Below, in pieces: positions 16,199 through 26,043 of a stretch of DNA of 64,000 nucleotides (positions are counted from its first letter, which is position 1; each line of letters opens with the position of its first letter). A model generated the notes under the pieces. The model made no database searches, had not been told where the DNA came from, and saw only the letters and a program-made list of their open reading frames with translations. The stretch is from contig JAYGEX010000039.1 of assembly GCA_046582185.1 (NCBI GenBank), positions 124,001 through 188,000 on the forward strand, read 5' to 3'. This stretch comes from GCA-002726655 sp046582185 (GTDB lineage: Bacteria > Pseudomonadota > Gammaproteobacteria > Pseudomonadales > Azotimanducaceae). The translations under genes and the position numbers were made by a program.

Positions 16199-18463
16199 AT
16201 GCTCAGTAAAGAATTAGAAGTCACACTCAATCTTGCGTTTAAGGAAGCAAGAGTAAAGCGTCATGAGTTGATGTCGGTAGAGCACCTTCTACTTTCGTTA
16301 CTGGATAATAATGCGGCTGTAACTGTGCTAAATGCCTGCGAAGCCAATGTGGAAAAATTAAAGAAGAAACTGCAAGATTTTCTTGATGCGACAACCCCAC
16401 TAATTCCTAAAAATGAAACAAACAGGGAAACCCAGCCGACGCTTGGTTTTCAGCGTGTATTGCAACGGGCGGTATTCCATGTCCAATCATCAGGCAAGAG
16501 AGAGGTGACTGGCGCAAGCGTACTGGTTGCCATCTTTAGTGAGCAGGAGAGTCATGCTGTTTATTTACTAAAGCAACAGGAAGTTAATCGAATAGATGTC
16601 GTTAATTACATTGCCCACGGTGCGCGAAAGAACGGCAGCGAAGAAGAAGGCGGTTCTCCTGAAAGCATAGAGGAAGGCGGCAGTGAAGAAGAAAAAGCAC
16701 CAAGTGCCCTGGAAGCTTATGCGACAAACCTGAATGAGCAAGCCAAAAAAGGTCTTATCGACCCTCTGGTTGGCCGCGAAGACGAAGTAGAAAGGGTCAT
16801 TCAGATTCTTTCCCGTAGAAGGAAAAATAATCCTCTGCTTGTTGGTGAGGCAGGTGTCGGCAAAACAGCGATAGCAGAAGGTTTAGCCAAGCTCATTGTT
16901 GATGGCGAAGTGCCGGAGATTATCAGCGACAGTATTGTCTATTCGCTTGATCTTGGTGCATTGCTTGCAGGAACAAAGTATAGAGGCGATTTCGAAAAGC
17001 GGCTCAAAAATCTCTTAAACGAGTTGAAGAAGGAAAAAAGCCAGATATTGTTTATTGATGAGATACATACCATCATTGGTGCTGGTGCAGCTTCCGGCGG
17101 CGTTATGGATGCTTCAAATATATTGAAGCCACTGCTTGCCTCCGGAGAGATCCGCTGCCTCGGATCAACTACCTATCAGGAGTACCGTGGCATCTTTGAC
17201 AAGGACAGAGCACTGTCCAGACGATTTCAGAAAATCGATGTGCCAGAGCCTAGCGTAGATGATACTTATCGAATCCTAAAAGGCCTGAAGTCACGTTTCG
17301 AAGAACATCACAAATTAAAATATACAGACAGGGCGCTGAAAGTTGCAGCTGAACTTGCAGATAAATACATTAACGACCGCTATATGCCTGATAAAGCAAT
17401 CGACGTTATTGATGAGGCGGGTGCCTATCAGCAGCTTCAATCTCCATCAAAGAGGAAGAAGCAAATTGGTGTATCGGATGTTGAAAAAATGGTTGCCAAG
17501 ATTGCACGTATTCCGCCAGCAAGTGTATCCTCATCGGATAAAAAAGCGCTCCAGGATCTTGAAGCTAATTTGAAGATGGTTATCTTTGGCCAGGATGAAG
17601 CGATTGAATCTCTCGCCAGTGCAATCAAGTTGTCGCGTGCAGGATTAAAAGAGGGTGAAAAACCAATTGGCTCTTTCCTTTTCTCTGGGCCGACTGGCGT
17701 TGGTAAGACAGAAGTATGCAAGCAACTAGCTCGTATTATGGGCGTCGAAATGGTTCGCTTTGATATGTCTGAATATATGGAACGACATACTGTTTCACGA
17801 TTAATTGGTGCGCCCCCCGGTTATGTTGGTTACGATCAAGGTGGCTTGCTAACGGAAGCAATCAATAAACAGCCGCATTGCGTGCTTCTGCTCGATGAAA
17901 TAGAAAAGGCTCATCCGGATGTTTTCAATCTGCTGCTTCAGGTAATGGATCATGGAAGTTTAACGGACAACAACGGGCGCAAAGCTGATTTCCGAAATGT
18001 GGTTCTTGTGATGACAACTAATGCAGGAGCTCAGGAAATGAGCCGGAGTTCTATCGGCTTTACGACCCAGGATCATACGACGGATGGAATGGAAATTTTG
18101 AAGAAGATGTTTACTCCGGAGTTTAGAAACCGATTGGACAATATCATCCAGTTTGAGCCACTGGGCAAAGAAGTCATAAAAACGGTTGTCGATAAATTTC
18201 TTGTGGAAATTCAGGTCCAGCTTGATGACAAGAAGGTCGTACTGTTTATTAGCGACGAGGCGAGGGACTGGCTCGTAGAAAATGGCTACGACAAGATGAT
18301 GGGCGCCAGGCCAATGCAGAGACTAATCCAGAACAAAATCAAGAAAGAGCTCGCAGAAGATATTTTATTCGGCCGTTTATCAAAAAATGGCGGCGAAGTA
18401 CACGTGGATGTAGAAGACAACGAGCTGGTGTTGAATATCGAAGAATCGGCAGTACCAGCCTGA
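16199..18463 (+). CDS. clpA: ClpA, ATP-dependent unfoldase of ClpAP
   Basis: A 754-residue AAA+ ATPase with the N-terminal double repeat that binds ClpS (residues 1-145), an acidic Glu/Ser/Gly-rich linker (about 140-165), and two AAA modules. Walker A motifs are GEAGVGKT and GPTGVGKT; Walker B motifs are ILFIDEIHTI and VLLLDEIEKAHPD. Length and order match ClpA rather than ClpB, since no middle coiled coil is present. It unfolds substrates for ClpP. It converges on infA 48 bases away. Confidence 0.98.
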   Translation: MLSKELEVTLNLAFKEARVKRHELMSVEHLLLSLLDNNAAVTVLNACEANVEKLKKKLQDFLDATTPLIPKNETNRETQPTLGFQRVLQRAVFHVQSSGKREVTGASVLVAIFSEQESHAVYLLKQQEVNRIDVVNYIAHGARKNGSEEEGGSPESIEEGGSEEEKAPSALEAYATNLNEQAKKGLIDPLVGREDEVERVIQILSRRRKNNPLLVGEAGVGKTAIAEGLAKLIVDGEVPEIISDSIVYSLDLGALLAGTKYRGDFEKRLKNLLNELKKEKSQILFIDEIHTIIGAGAASGGVMDASNILKPLLASGEIRCLGSTTYQEYRGIFDKDRALSRRFQKIDVPEPSVDDTYRILKGLKSRFEEHHKLKYTDRALKVAAELADKYINDRYMPDKAIDVIDEAGAYQQLQSPSKRKKQIGVSDVEKMVAKIARIPPASVSSSDKKALQDLEANLKMVIFGQDEAIESLASAIKLSRAGLKEGEKPIGSFLFSGPTGVGKTEVCKQLARIMGVEMVRFDMSEYMERHTVSRLIGAPPGYVGYDQGGLLTEAINKQPHCVLLLDEIEKAHPDVFNLLLQVMDHGSLTDNNGRKADFRNVVLVMTTNAGAQEMSRSSIGFTTQDHTTDGMEILKKMFTPEFRNRLDNIIQFEPLGKEVIKTVVDKFLVEIQVQLDDKKVVLFISDEARDWLVENGYDKMMGARPMQRLIQNKIKKELAEDILFGRLSKNGGEVHVDVEDNELVLNIEESAVPA

Positions 18464-18511
18464 TACCGCCGGGATAAATTTATTTTGGAAATTTGGATTT
18501 GCGGCGGAGAC

Positions 18512-18727
18512 TCATTCCCTGAATGTAATTCGCCCCTTGGTCAGATCATACGGCGTAACTTCAACCTTCACGGTATCTCCCGTCAGAATCTTGATGTAGT
18601 TTTTCCTCATTTTTCCTGAGATGTGTGCTGTAACGATATGTCCATTTTCGAGTTCTACTTTGAACATAGTATTGGGTAGCGTATCCACAACGGTTCCGCT
18701 TAATTGAATCTGTTCTTCCTTAGCCAT
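18512..18727 (-). CDS. infA: Translation initiation factor IF-1
   Basis: A 71-residue single S1/OB-fold protein with family sequence throughout: MAKEEQIQLSGTVVDTLPNTMF, HISGKMRKNYIKILTGD, VKVEVTPYDLTKGRITFR. It binds the 30S A site with IF-2 and IF-3 during initiation. Located between clpA and bpt, its conserved place in gammaproteobacteria. A separate promoter in the 210-base gap to bpt is likely, because bpt is read toward it across that gap. Confidence 0.98.
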   Translation of the reverse strand: MAKEEQIQLSGTVVDTLPNTMFKVELENGHIVTAHISGKMRKNYIKILTGDTVKVEVTPYDLTKGRITFRE

Positions 18728-18937
18728 TCATTCCTCAAACTGCTAACGTGAATTTTCACTTACTGTTTTCTTCGCGTTGATGAAAGCCTTGCCTTCATAA
18801 AAAGTCTTCATCTAAAACGCGGTGCATTTTGCCTCAATTCGGACCCTTTGGCAAAGGACAACTTACTATATAAATATGATCAACATGCCGATGCGAATTT
18901 CCGACGCTCCTGCAGCTCCCACAATTCACCGCCGATA

Positions 18938-19657
18938 TTAGTCTTTAGTGTTCTTGTGCTCCTTCCATTCGTGATTGCTATATATCTGGGTGGGTTGATA
19001 GTCCAGTTTGTAGTTCATCTTTTGACTTTGCTTAATCCAATAACCCAGGTATAGATAGTTGAGAGACAATTCCCTTGTTTCAGCAATGAGCCAGAGTACC
19101 GCAAAGACGCCTGGGCTTAACTGGTGCATGCCGGGATCAAAAAAGGTGTAAATCGCCGATATACCGTCTTTTAATCTATCGGCGACCGTAAGTGCGATTA
19201 GTTTATTGTCGAGTCGAAATTCGTAAAAGCTGGCTTCTGGCCTCCCTTCAACCAGGAATGACTCAAACTGTGCCAGTTCTGCTGGATACATATCGCCGTC
19301 TGAATGTCGTAGATCGATGTACTTCTTATAGAGCACGAAGTATTCATCTGTTGAGGCTGGATTAACCCGATAAACTCTGACGTTCTTGTTCTTATTGATG
19401 ATTCGCTTATGGCGGCGCTTTAGTTGGTGAAGTGCCACAGGCACGCGAACAGGTATGCAAGCGCTGCATGATTCACAGTAGGGACGGTAGATATGTGTCC
19501 CGCTGCGCCGAAATCCGATTGCCGATAGGGCGGAGTAAAGTTCGGTGTTTATCTCGACCGTAGGGTCAACGAATAAAGTGATTGCCTGACGATCATCCAG
19601 GTAACTGCAGTCATGTTCCGGGGTTGTAAAAAACCGTAATTCAGCTAACGAAGTCAT
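18938..19657 (-). CDS. bpt: Bpt, aspartate/glutamate leucyltransferase
   Basis: A 239-residue aminoacyl-tRNA-protein transferase that adds Leu (Bpt type) to N-terminal Asp or Glu, producing an N-degron. Hallmarks are Cys17 and the cluster Cys61, Cys64, Cys67 in YRPYCESCSACIPVRV, then HSDGDMYP and YLGYWIKQSQKMNYK. The frame is open to a GTG at 19690, but relatives begin MTSL..., so the ATG at 19657 is preferred. It lies just after aat in the same direction, feeding the same ClpS-ClpAP pathway. Confidence 0.93.
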   Translation of the reverse strand: MTSLAELRFFTTPEHDCSYLDDRQAITLFVDPTVEINTELYSALSAIGFRRSGTHIYRPYCESCSACIPVRVPVALHQLKRRHKRIINKNKNVRVYRVNPASTDEYFVLYKKYIDLRHSDGDMYPAELAQFESFLVEGRPEASFYEFRLDNKLIALTVADRLKDGISAIYTFFDPGMHQLSPGVFAVLWLIAETRELSLNYLYLGYWIKQSQKMNYKLDYQPTQIYSNHEWKEHKNTKD

Positions 19658-19693
19658 GTATCCGGGCGCAGGTAATGGCCGATATCTCACATT

Positions 19694-20404
19694 TTACCAC
19701 GGTGGAAGGATGCTTGGCAGCAAAGCCCAGTTTATTGGCGTTTCTGTATCGACGTAGTCATTCAGGTACTGCTTTAATTCTTGTCGCGAAATTTCAGAGG
19801 CCCCTAAAGATTCCAAATGTTCATTTGGTAATTGACAATCGATAAGCGGGCACTCATTTTGGGCCATTAATCTATTGAGGTAAGCGAATGCGACCTTCGA
19901 TGCGTCGCTTACTCGATGGAACATGGATTCACCGAAGAAAAGTTTGCCCAGGCCGATCCCATATAACCCTCCCACAAGTTCAGCATCCAGATAGACCTCG
20001 AAGGAGTGCGCGACACCAATGTCAGCCAGTGCCTTATATGCTTCCTTCATTTCATTTGTGATCCATGTGCCGCCTGCGTAGTCCCTTGGACCACTGCAGG
20101 CTTCGATAACCTGATCAAATGCTGTATCCAGCCTTACCTCAAACTTATTCTGCCGGAGAACTTTTCGCAGGCTTCTCTTTGGCGCAAATTCTGATGGGCA
20201 GATAACCGCTCGTGGGCTTGGCGACCACCAGAGTAAGGGCTGCCCATCTTCATACCAGGGAAAGATGCCTTGACTGTAGGCTGCCAGTAATCTTTCGATG
20301 CTGAGATCACCGCCGGCAGCGAGTAAACCATTAGGCTCATCCATTGCTGAATCAATGGCAGGGAAATCGGTAGTTCCAGTTTTTAGCCAGGGTATGTCTG
20401 TCAT
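19694..20404 (-). CDS. aat: Aat, leucyl/phenylalanyl-tRNA-protein transferase
   Basis: A 236-residue enzyme that moves Leu or Phe from tRNA to N-terminal Lys or Arg. Motifs: GLLAAGGDLSIERLLAAYSQGIFPWY, PLLWWSPSPRAV, VGGLYGIGLGKLFFGESMFH, and LIDCQLPNEHLESLGA. Usual length. It is read toward bpt with a 36-base gap to the chosen bpt start, so the two are probably one transcript. Confidence 0.96.
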   Translation of the reverse strand: MTDIPWLKTGTTDFPAIDSAMDEPNGLLAAGGDLSIERLLAAYSQGIFPWYEDGQPLLWWSPSPRAVICPSEFAPKRSLRKVLRQNKFEVRLDTAFDQVIEACSGPRDYAGGTWITNEMKEAYKALADIGVAHSFEVYLDAELVGGLYGIGLGKLFFGESMFHRVSDASKVAFAYLNRLMAQNECPLIDCQLPNEHLESLGASEISRQELKQYLNDYVDTETPINWALLPSILPPW

Positions 20405-20482
20405 AAATTGCTGATAACTGAATTAGGGTGACTGATTCAAGGCACCTATATATAACATATGTGCAAGATGTAGCTGATCCAG

Positions 20483-21421
20483 CTATAGCTCATCCAGATA
20501 CTTTTCTGCATCCAGCGCCGCCATGCATCCAAAACCTGCGGAAGTGACTGCCTGCCGATAGACTTGATCAGCGACATCACCGGCCGCAAATACTCCGGGG
20601 ATGCTGGTCGCGGTCGCGTTTCCGCCAAGACCCGTACTGATATGGATATAGCCGTTGGTCATTTCAAGCTGGCTCTCAAAGATACCGGTATTCGGTGTAT
20701 GTCCAATAGCGATAAAGACTCCCTGTAGGTCGAAATCAGTTGCCACATTGGTATTGACCTGGCGGATACGCATACCTGTTACACCCATGTCGTCACCAAG
20801 GACTTCGTCAAGGGTCGAATCCCAGTGAATATTAATATTCTCCTTTTCGATGACTCGATTCTGGAGAATCTTCTCTCCTCTAAATTTATCTCGACGGTGA
20901 ACCATGACAACTTCGGATGCAATATTGGAGAGGTAGAGAGCTTCTTCCAAGGCAGTATTTCCGCCTCCAATAACCGCGACCTTTTGCTTCTTGTAAAAAA
21001 AGCCATCGCATGTAGCACAGGCGCTCACGCCTTTTCCTTTGAAGTCTTCTTCTGATTGCAAGCCAAGATATCGGGCGGACGCTCCGGTGGTGATGATCAA
21101 TGCATCGCAGGTATAGATCGCGTTATCGCCATGGAGCCTGAATGGTTTGGTTTCTAATTCTGCCTTATTTATATGGTCAAAAACGACAGACGTTTCAAAT
21201 CGCTCGGCGTGTGCCTGCATTTGAGCCATTAGGTCGGGGCCTTGCAATCCTTCGGCACCGGCTGGCCAATTATCTACATCAGTTGTCGTGGTGAGTTGGC
21301 CGCCTGCTTCGATACCGGTGATAACAACAGGCTTAAGGTTCGCTCTGGCTGCATATATAGCTGCCGTAAGACCGGCAGGGCCTGACCCTAAGATCAATAG
21401 TTTATGGTGAATTTCTTCCAT
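20483..21421 (-). CDS. trxB: TrxB, thioredoxin reductase
   Basis: A 312-residue flavoenzyme that passes electrons from NADPH through FAD to thioredoxin. The FAD site is ILGSGPAGLTAA near the N-terminus, the redox pair is Cys135-Ala-Thr-Cys138 (CATCDGF), the NADPH site is VIGGGNTALEEALYL, and the C-terminal FAD motif is GVFAAGDVAD. The frame is open to 21454; GAGGGA lies 3-8 bases before the ATG at 21421, which supports this start. It is 79 bases upstream of aat and may share its transcript. Confidence 0.97.
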   Translation of the reverse strand: MEEIHHKLLILGSGPAGLTAAIYAARANLKPVVITGIEAGGQLTTTTDVDNWPAGAEGLQGPDLMAQMQAHAERFETSVVFDHINKAELETKPFRLHGDNAIYTCDALIITTGASARYLGLQSEEDFKGKGVSACATCDGFFYKKQKVAVIGGGNTALEEALYLSNIASEVVMVHRRDKFRGEKILQNRVIEKENINIHWDSTLDEVLGDDMGVTGMRIRQVNTNVATDFDLQGVFIAIGHTPNTGIFESQLEMTNGYIHISTGLGGNATATSIPGVFAAGDVADQVYRQAVTSAGFGCMAALDAEKYLDEL

Positions 21422-21714
21422 CAGTCCCTCTAGTGAAAATCTGTTTACGCCCATAGAGCGACAATATCAAGGTCGCCTATCATACAGGACGATGATTTTG
21501 TCGGATAGTTTTCAGCCTGGTTGGGGGCAAACATATATAACAAAATCAGGACAGAATAAGAGGCTCACCTTAACGATTATTGATGTAGTATCTCCGGCTC
21601 TCAGCTTTTACGAATTAGGGCTCTGGTATCCAACAACTACCAGAGCGAATTTTGTATTGATCGAGAGACCCAATCATCTATTGAGTGGTTTCATGGTTTG
21701 TATAGAGTTTTTTT

Positions 21715-23524
21715 ATGAAGAGATTCGTTATTTTGGTCGTTGTTGCCTTGTTATCCGCATGTTGTGGCGGTAGTGGGGGAGGTTCCGAGACCGAAGGAAC
21801 GGAAGATCAAACGCCTATTGCTGATCAAGGCTTTGCAGAAAACGGAATCTTTGCTGGTGCCCTTGATGATAATGAAGTGCTGCTGGTCATGGAGGCTGGT
21901 ATCTACTTTCTTGTAGCGGGAGACCTCGCCAGTACCAGGGAATACAGTATTGATAGCGTATTGCTCAGTGGCAGCAGTCCCGCCTATAGGCTTATCCGCC
22001 AATGGTGAATTATCTGGTCAACTCGAGCTTAGCGGCGAATATCGAACAGATAGGCACCTTGATCTGATTTTCACGGAGCTCGACTCTGGGGTGGAACGCA
22101 ACCTAATCGTCGAAGCAACGGATCTGTATTTTCGAGATTCTCCCTTGGACAATGTTCTTGGTGCCTGGATTAATCAAGCTGAAGCCAATCTGGTGTTCTT
22201 TGATATTTCAGAGAATCGCGACCCGATTGGCGGGGATGATTTTGTCAATGGCGATCCTAATAATCAAATTTTTATCGATGTGCTCGCCAATGACCGGGAT
22301 CCAGACGGTGACCAGTTAAAAATCGCCAGCGTTGATGTTGTAAGTACTCTTGGCGGCGTTATATTGCTTGACGATAATGGTACCCCGGAGGACTTCTCCG
22401 GCGACAGGATCAGCTACACACCTCCCGTGACTTTTCTATCCGGATTTGATTCTTTTAGGTATGAGGTTGAAGATCCTGACGAGGGCGGCTCTAATCCAAA
22501 TGTGCTCATCACATTACCTGGCAGAAGTGTGGATATGGCCATTAGCCTGGACGTTGTGAACTCCATGCCAGTAGCAGGATCGATAATAAAATTGAGCGCC
22601 ACCATCGTAAATGACAACGATTCCGATGTACGGGTGCAGGTCCTACTGGACTTACCTAGCGGGTTGATCTGTCGATCCGATGACAGCAGCAGTGAATATG
22701 ATCGAAGTTCTGGTTTTTGGACAGTCAGTGTGGTGGCCCGAGAGACCAAAAATATCGAAATTGATGTCTTTGTCAAATTCTTTGGTGAATTTGATGTTGT
22801 AGCGGAAATAAGCATCGGTTGATGCTGAAGAGTTGAATTTGGCCAACGATACTGCCGAGCTCTCGTTGAGCCCCAGTAATTTGACTAACGATATTCCCGT
22901 TGAAACAAGAAGCGCAGAGATTCAAGGCGTGTTACTTTCATCCTTAACTCAAGTTGCTGGATTTATCTCAGAGAACATTGGCGGCAACAAAGTATATGAT
23001 ATTGAGCTGACTTTCGGTGGTGGTGGCTTTGAAAGTGGCGGTGGAAATCCAGATCCGTTTATCGGATTCGTAATTTCAAGTGAAGAATTGGTAGAGACGC
23101 AGGTAGACGAAGGTGAAGATCCAGTGTCTGAGCTTCGACCGACCATATTGATTCTTTCAGCAACACCGGCCGCGGCTTCACTGGATCGGCAGAGAATTTA
23201 TACTTCATCACCAGTAAGCGGGATTATGAGGCACATATTGAAACCCGGATTGCACCTATAGAGCAGCAATCGCTACCAGCGACAGAACAAGCAAGTCTGG
23301 ATGACCTGACGCAAGATGAGAGAGACAAGGAATTCCTTGGCGAGCTCTATCTGAGGATGAAGCCAGCAGGGTCTAACCTGATGCAGTACTCAGAGCAGCT
23401 GGCCTTGAAGATGAATCTGCTTGCCAGCGCTGAGAGTTCGGTAGCGGACGACTTCAATAAGGTATTGGCAGAAGAAATTCTGGAGAATTTGGAAGCATAC
23501 GCTGAATTCTCAGGCTCGCTATAG
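21715..23524 (+). pseudogene. Lipoprotein with cadherin-like and DUF11-like domains, broken by three frameshifts
   Basis: Four consecutive open segments continue one protein in changing phase: 21715-about 21990 (phase of 21715), about 21985-22822 (+1), about 22815-23160 (+1), and about 23150-23524 (-1). The first gives a lipoprotein signal peptide with lipobox LSAC. The second carries VLANDRDPDGDQLKIASVDVV, typical of cadherin-like or VCBS repeats, then a DUF11-like Ig domain (LDLPSGLICRS ... SGFWTVSVVA). The last is helical and ends at TAG 23522. Intact length would be about 600 residues. It probably encoded a cell-surface protein. Frame changes occur near 21985, 22812 and 23150. Confidence 0.6.
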
Positions 23525-23694
23525 CCCTCAACGTTCAGACCTAAATCTTGTTTATCATGCCTCATCGTTAAGCTGAGGTTTAAGTATGATCCGCTATAAT
23601 TTCAAAAAAGAGATGTATAAATATCGATTCTCCATATATTATGTAAGAGTTTGATTAATATACATATTCCGCTTCCATATCCGAGGAGCTTTCA

Positions 23695-26043
23695 GTGGCG
23701 CAAGCTCGAACAAAAAATAGAGCTCTAGTTAAGGAACGAAGCCAGAATCGAGAGGATCTTATAGATCATTTGGGCCCTCGATTGAGAGAAGGTGCATTGA
23801 TCGCGCTGGTCGCGGCTTGTATTTATCTTAGCCTGGCCCTCTTTAGCTACAATCCCGATGACCCGGGCTGGACCTTCACTGGCGTTGATAGCGCCGTGAC
23901 TAATATGGTCGGCTCCAGTGGTGCATGGATAGCGGACGTATTTTTAACAATATGTGGCTATATGGCCTTTGTATTCCCTGTCATGCTGGGTTTCCAGGCA
24001 TGGCAGATATTTCGTGAGCGAAAATCAGAATTACCGTTCAACTGGGCAATCACCTTCTTTCGAGGCGTTGGCTTTATTCTGACCATGGTGGCCGGCTCAG
24101 GACTTGCGGCACTACATTTTTTTGCATCCTGGCTAGATTTCAGACAGGGCAGTGGTGGCATCATCGGCACAGAACTGGCTGAATTAATGGTGCCTATTTT
24201 CAGTTACATTGGCACAACCCTGATTCTACTTGCCTCTTTCCTGTTTGGAGTGACGGCATTTACCGATGTATCCTGGATTCGGGTTATGGATAGAACAGGC
24301 GCGTTTGTCATTCAAGGCAGCGTTCGCCTTCGTGAAGCCTGGCATCGATACCTGCAGCAGCGAGCTGAAAAGGCGGAGCTGAAACAATCGTCGCAACAGC
24401 GCAGGGAATCCCTGGAGAAGCACATCGAGAAGAAGATGCAGCGGCCAGCACTGGTCATCGAACCGCCACCTGCGGCGATAAAGGAAGTCAGCGCCAGAGT
24501 TGTGCGGGAGAGACAAGGTAACCTGTTCAAAGTTGATGCAGTGGACGGTTTACCAGCACTGTATCTGCTTGATCCTGTAGATCACAGTCAGGACCGTGGG
24601 TATTCGCCGGACGACCTTGAGGCCATGTCTCGACTGCTGGAATTGAAACTGAAGGATTATGCTGTAGATGCCGAAGTAGTGGCCGTGTATCCAGGCCCAG
24701 TTATTACAAGATTTGAGATTTTGCCAGCCGCTGGGGTGAAAGTGAGTCGAATTTCCAGTCTTGCCAAAGATCTGGCGCGCTCGCTGGCGGTGATGAGCGT
24801 TCGTGTTGTTGAAGTGATTCCGGGCAAGCCTTTCGTCGGTATTGAAATACCGAACGTTGATCGATCGATCGTTAGACTGAGCGAAGTACTTTCATCAAAA
24901 GCCTATGACAATGCCCAGAGCCCTTTATCCTTAGCTCTCGGGCACGATATCGCTGGCGAGCCTGTTGTTGTTGATCTGGCCAAAATGCCGCACTTGTTGG
25001 TCGCTGGAACAACCGGTTCGGGTAAGTCTGTTGGCGTTAATGCAATGATACTGTCGATCTTGTTTAAGGCCTCGCCAGAAGAGGTACGCCTGATCATGGT
25101 CGATCCAAAGATGCTGGAACTAGCCGTTTACGAGGGAATTCCACATTTGTTGACCCCGGTTGTGACTGATATGAATGAGGCATCTAATGCCTTGCGCTGG
25201 TGTGTTGCAGAAATGGAGCGGCGTTATCGATTAATGGCGGCAATGGGCGTCAGAAATGTTGGCGGTTTTAATCGTAAAGTTAAAGAAGCAGAAAAGGCAG
25301 GTGAGCCAATTAAAGACCCCCTGTGGTTGCCTGATCCTCTGCTGGATGAAGAAGGCCAGGAAGCGCCGGATCTCGCTACTCTTCCCTTCATTGTCGTGGT
25401 TATCGATGAGTTTGCGGACATGATGATGATTGTCGGCAAGAAGGTCGAGCAACTCATTGCACGTATTGCGCAGAAGGCGCGTGCCGCAGGAATTCACCTG
25501 ATCCTGGCTACGCAAAGACCCTCAGTGGATGTTATTACAGGCTTAATTAAGGCGAACGTTCCTACTCGAATTAGCTTTCAGGTCTCCAGCAAGATTGATT
25601 CAAGGACAATACTGGATCAGAGCGGCGCCGAACAATTGTTGGGGCATGGCGATATGCTATATCTTCCTGCGGGAACAGCAATACCGATTCGAGTCCATGG
25701 TGCGTTTGTAGATGATGATGAAGTTCTGCGAGTGGTAGAGAGCTGGAAGGAACTCGGTGCACCTAATTACCTTGAATCAATTCTTGATAAGCAAAGTGAA
25801 TCGGAATTGCTGCCGGGCACAACCGCTGACGATAATGCCGAGGAATCTGACCCCTTGTATGATGAGGCGGTAGAATTCGTCACCCAGTCGCGGCGAGCTT
25901 CTATTTCTGCAGTGCAACGAAAGCTGAGGATTGGTTACAACCGCGCTGCAAGAATGGTTGAGGCAATGGAACTTGCAGGAGTCGTCACCGAGATGGGTAC
26001 CAACGGCAGCAGGGAGGTCATTGCGAATGAACCACCTCAGTAA
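23695..26043 (+). CDS. ftsK: FtsK, DNA translocase
   Basis: A 782-residue translocase that couples chromosome dimer resolution to division. Four membrane segments lie within residues 35-210, then a rather short linker rich in Lys, Glu and Gln (215-290). Next comes the alpha/beta motor, with Walker A GTTGSGKS at 438-445 and Walker B VVVIDEFADM at about 567-576, and a C-terminal gamma winged helix (YDEAVEFVTQSRRASISAVQRKLRIGYNRAAR) for KOPS reading. The start is GTG, 6 bases after GAGGAG. First gene of an ftsK-lolA-rarA-crcB run. Confidence 0.97.
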   Translation: MAQARTKNRALVKERSQNREDLIDHLGPRLREGALIALVAACIYLSLALFSYNPDDPGWTFTGVDSAVTNMVGSSGAWIADVFLTICGYMAFVFPVMLGFQAWQIFRERKSELPFNWAITFFRGVGFILTMVAGSGLAALHFFASWLDFRQGSGGIIGTELAELMVPIFSYIGTTLILLASFLFGVTAFTDVSWIRVMDRTGAFVIQGSVRLREAWHRYLQQRAEKAELKQSSQQRRESLEKHIEKKMQRPALVIEPPPAAIKEVSARVVRERQGNLFKVDAVDGLPALYLLDPVDHSQDRGYSPDDLEAMSRLLELKLKDYAVDAEVVAVYPGPVITRFEILPAAGVKVSRISSLAKDLARSLAVMSVRVVEVIPGKPFVGIEIPNVDRSIVRLSEVLSSKAYDNAQSPLSLALGHDIAGEPVVVDLAKMPHLLVAGTTGSGKSVGVNAMILSILFKASPEEVRLIMVDPKMLELAVYEGIPHLLTPVVTDMNEASNALRWCVAEMERRYRLMAAMGVRNVGGFNRKVKEAEKAGEPIKDPLWLPDPLLDEEGQEAPDLATLPFIVVVIDEFADMMMIVGKKVEQLIARIAQKARAAGIHLILATQRPSVDVITGLIKANVPTRISFQVSSKIDSRTILDQSGAEQLLGHGDMLYLPAGTAIPIRVHGAFVDDDEVLRVVESWKELGAPNYLESILDKQSESELLPGTTADDNAEESDPLYDEAVEFVTQSRRASISAVQRKLRIGYNRAARMVEAMELAGVVTEMGTNGSREVIANEPPQ

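Noticed and set aside
18464..18511. Stem CCGCCG/CGGCGG between clpA and infA as a terminator
   Set aside because: Only 6 pairs around a loop of about 30 bases and no U-tract in the right place.
21492..21773. 93-codon frame before the broken lipoprotein gene
   Set aside because: No ribosome site or family similarity, and it overlaps the lipoprotein start, whose lipobox signal is convincing.
23525..23694. CCTCA/TGAGG hairpin after the broken lipoprotein gene
   Set aside because: Only 5 pairs with a 9-base loop; too weak to call a terminator.
25931..26026. Extended N-terminus of lolA
   Set aside because: It lies inside ftsK and would place the signal peptide 33 residues in; a good ribosome site supports 26027.
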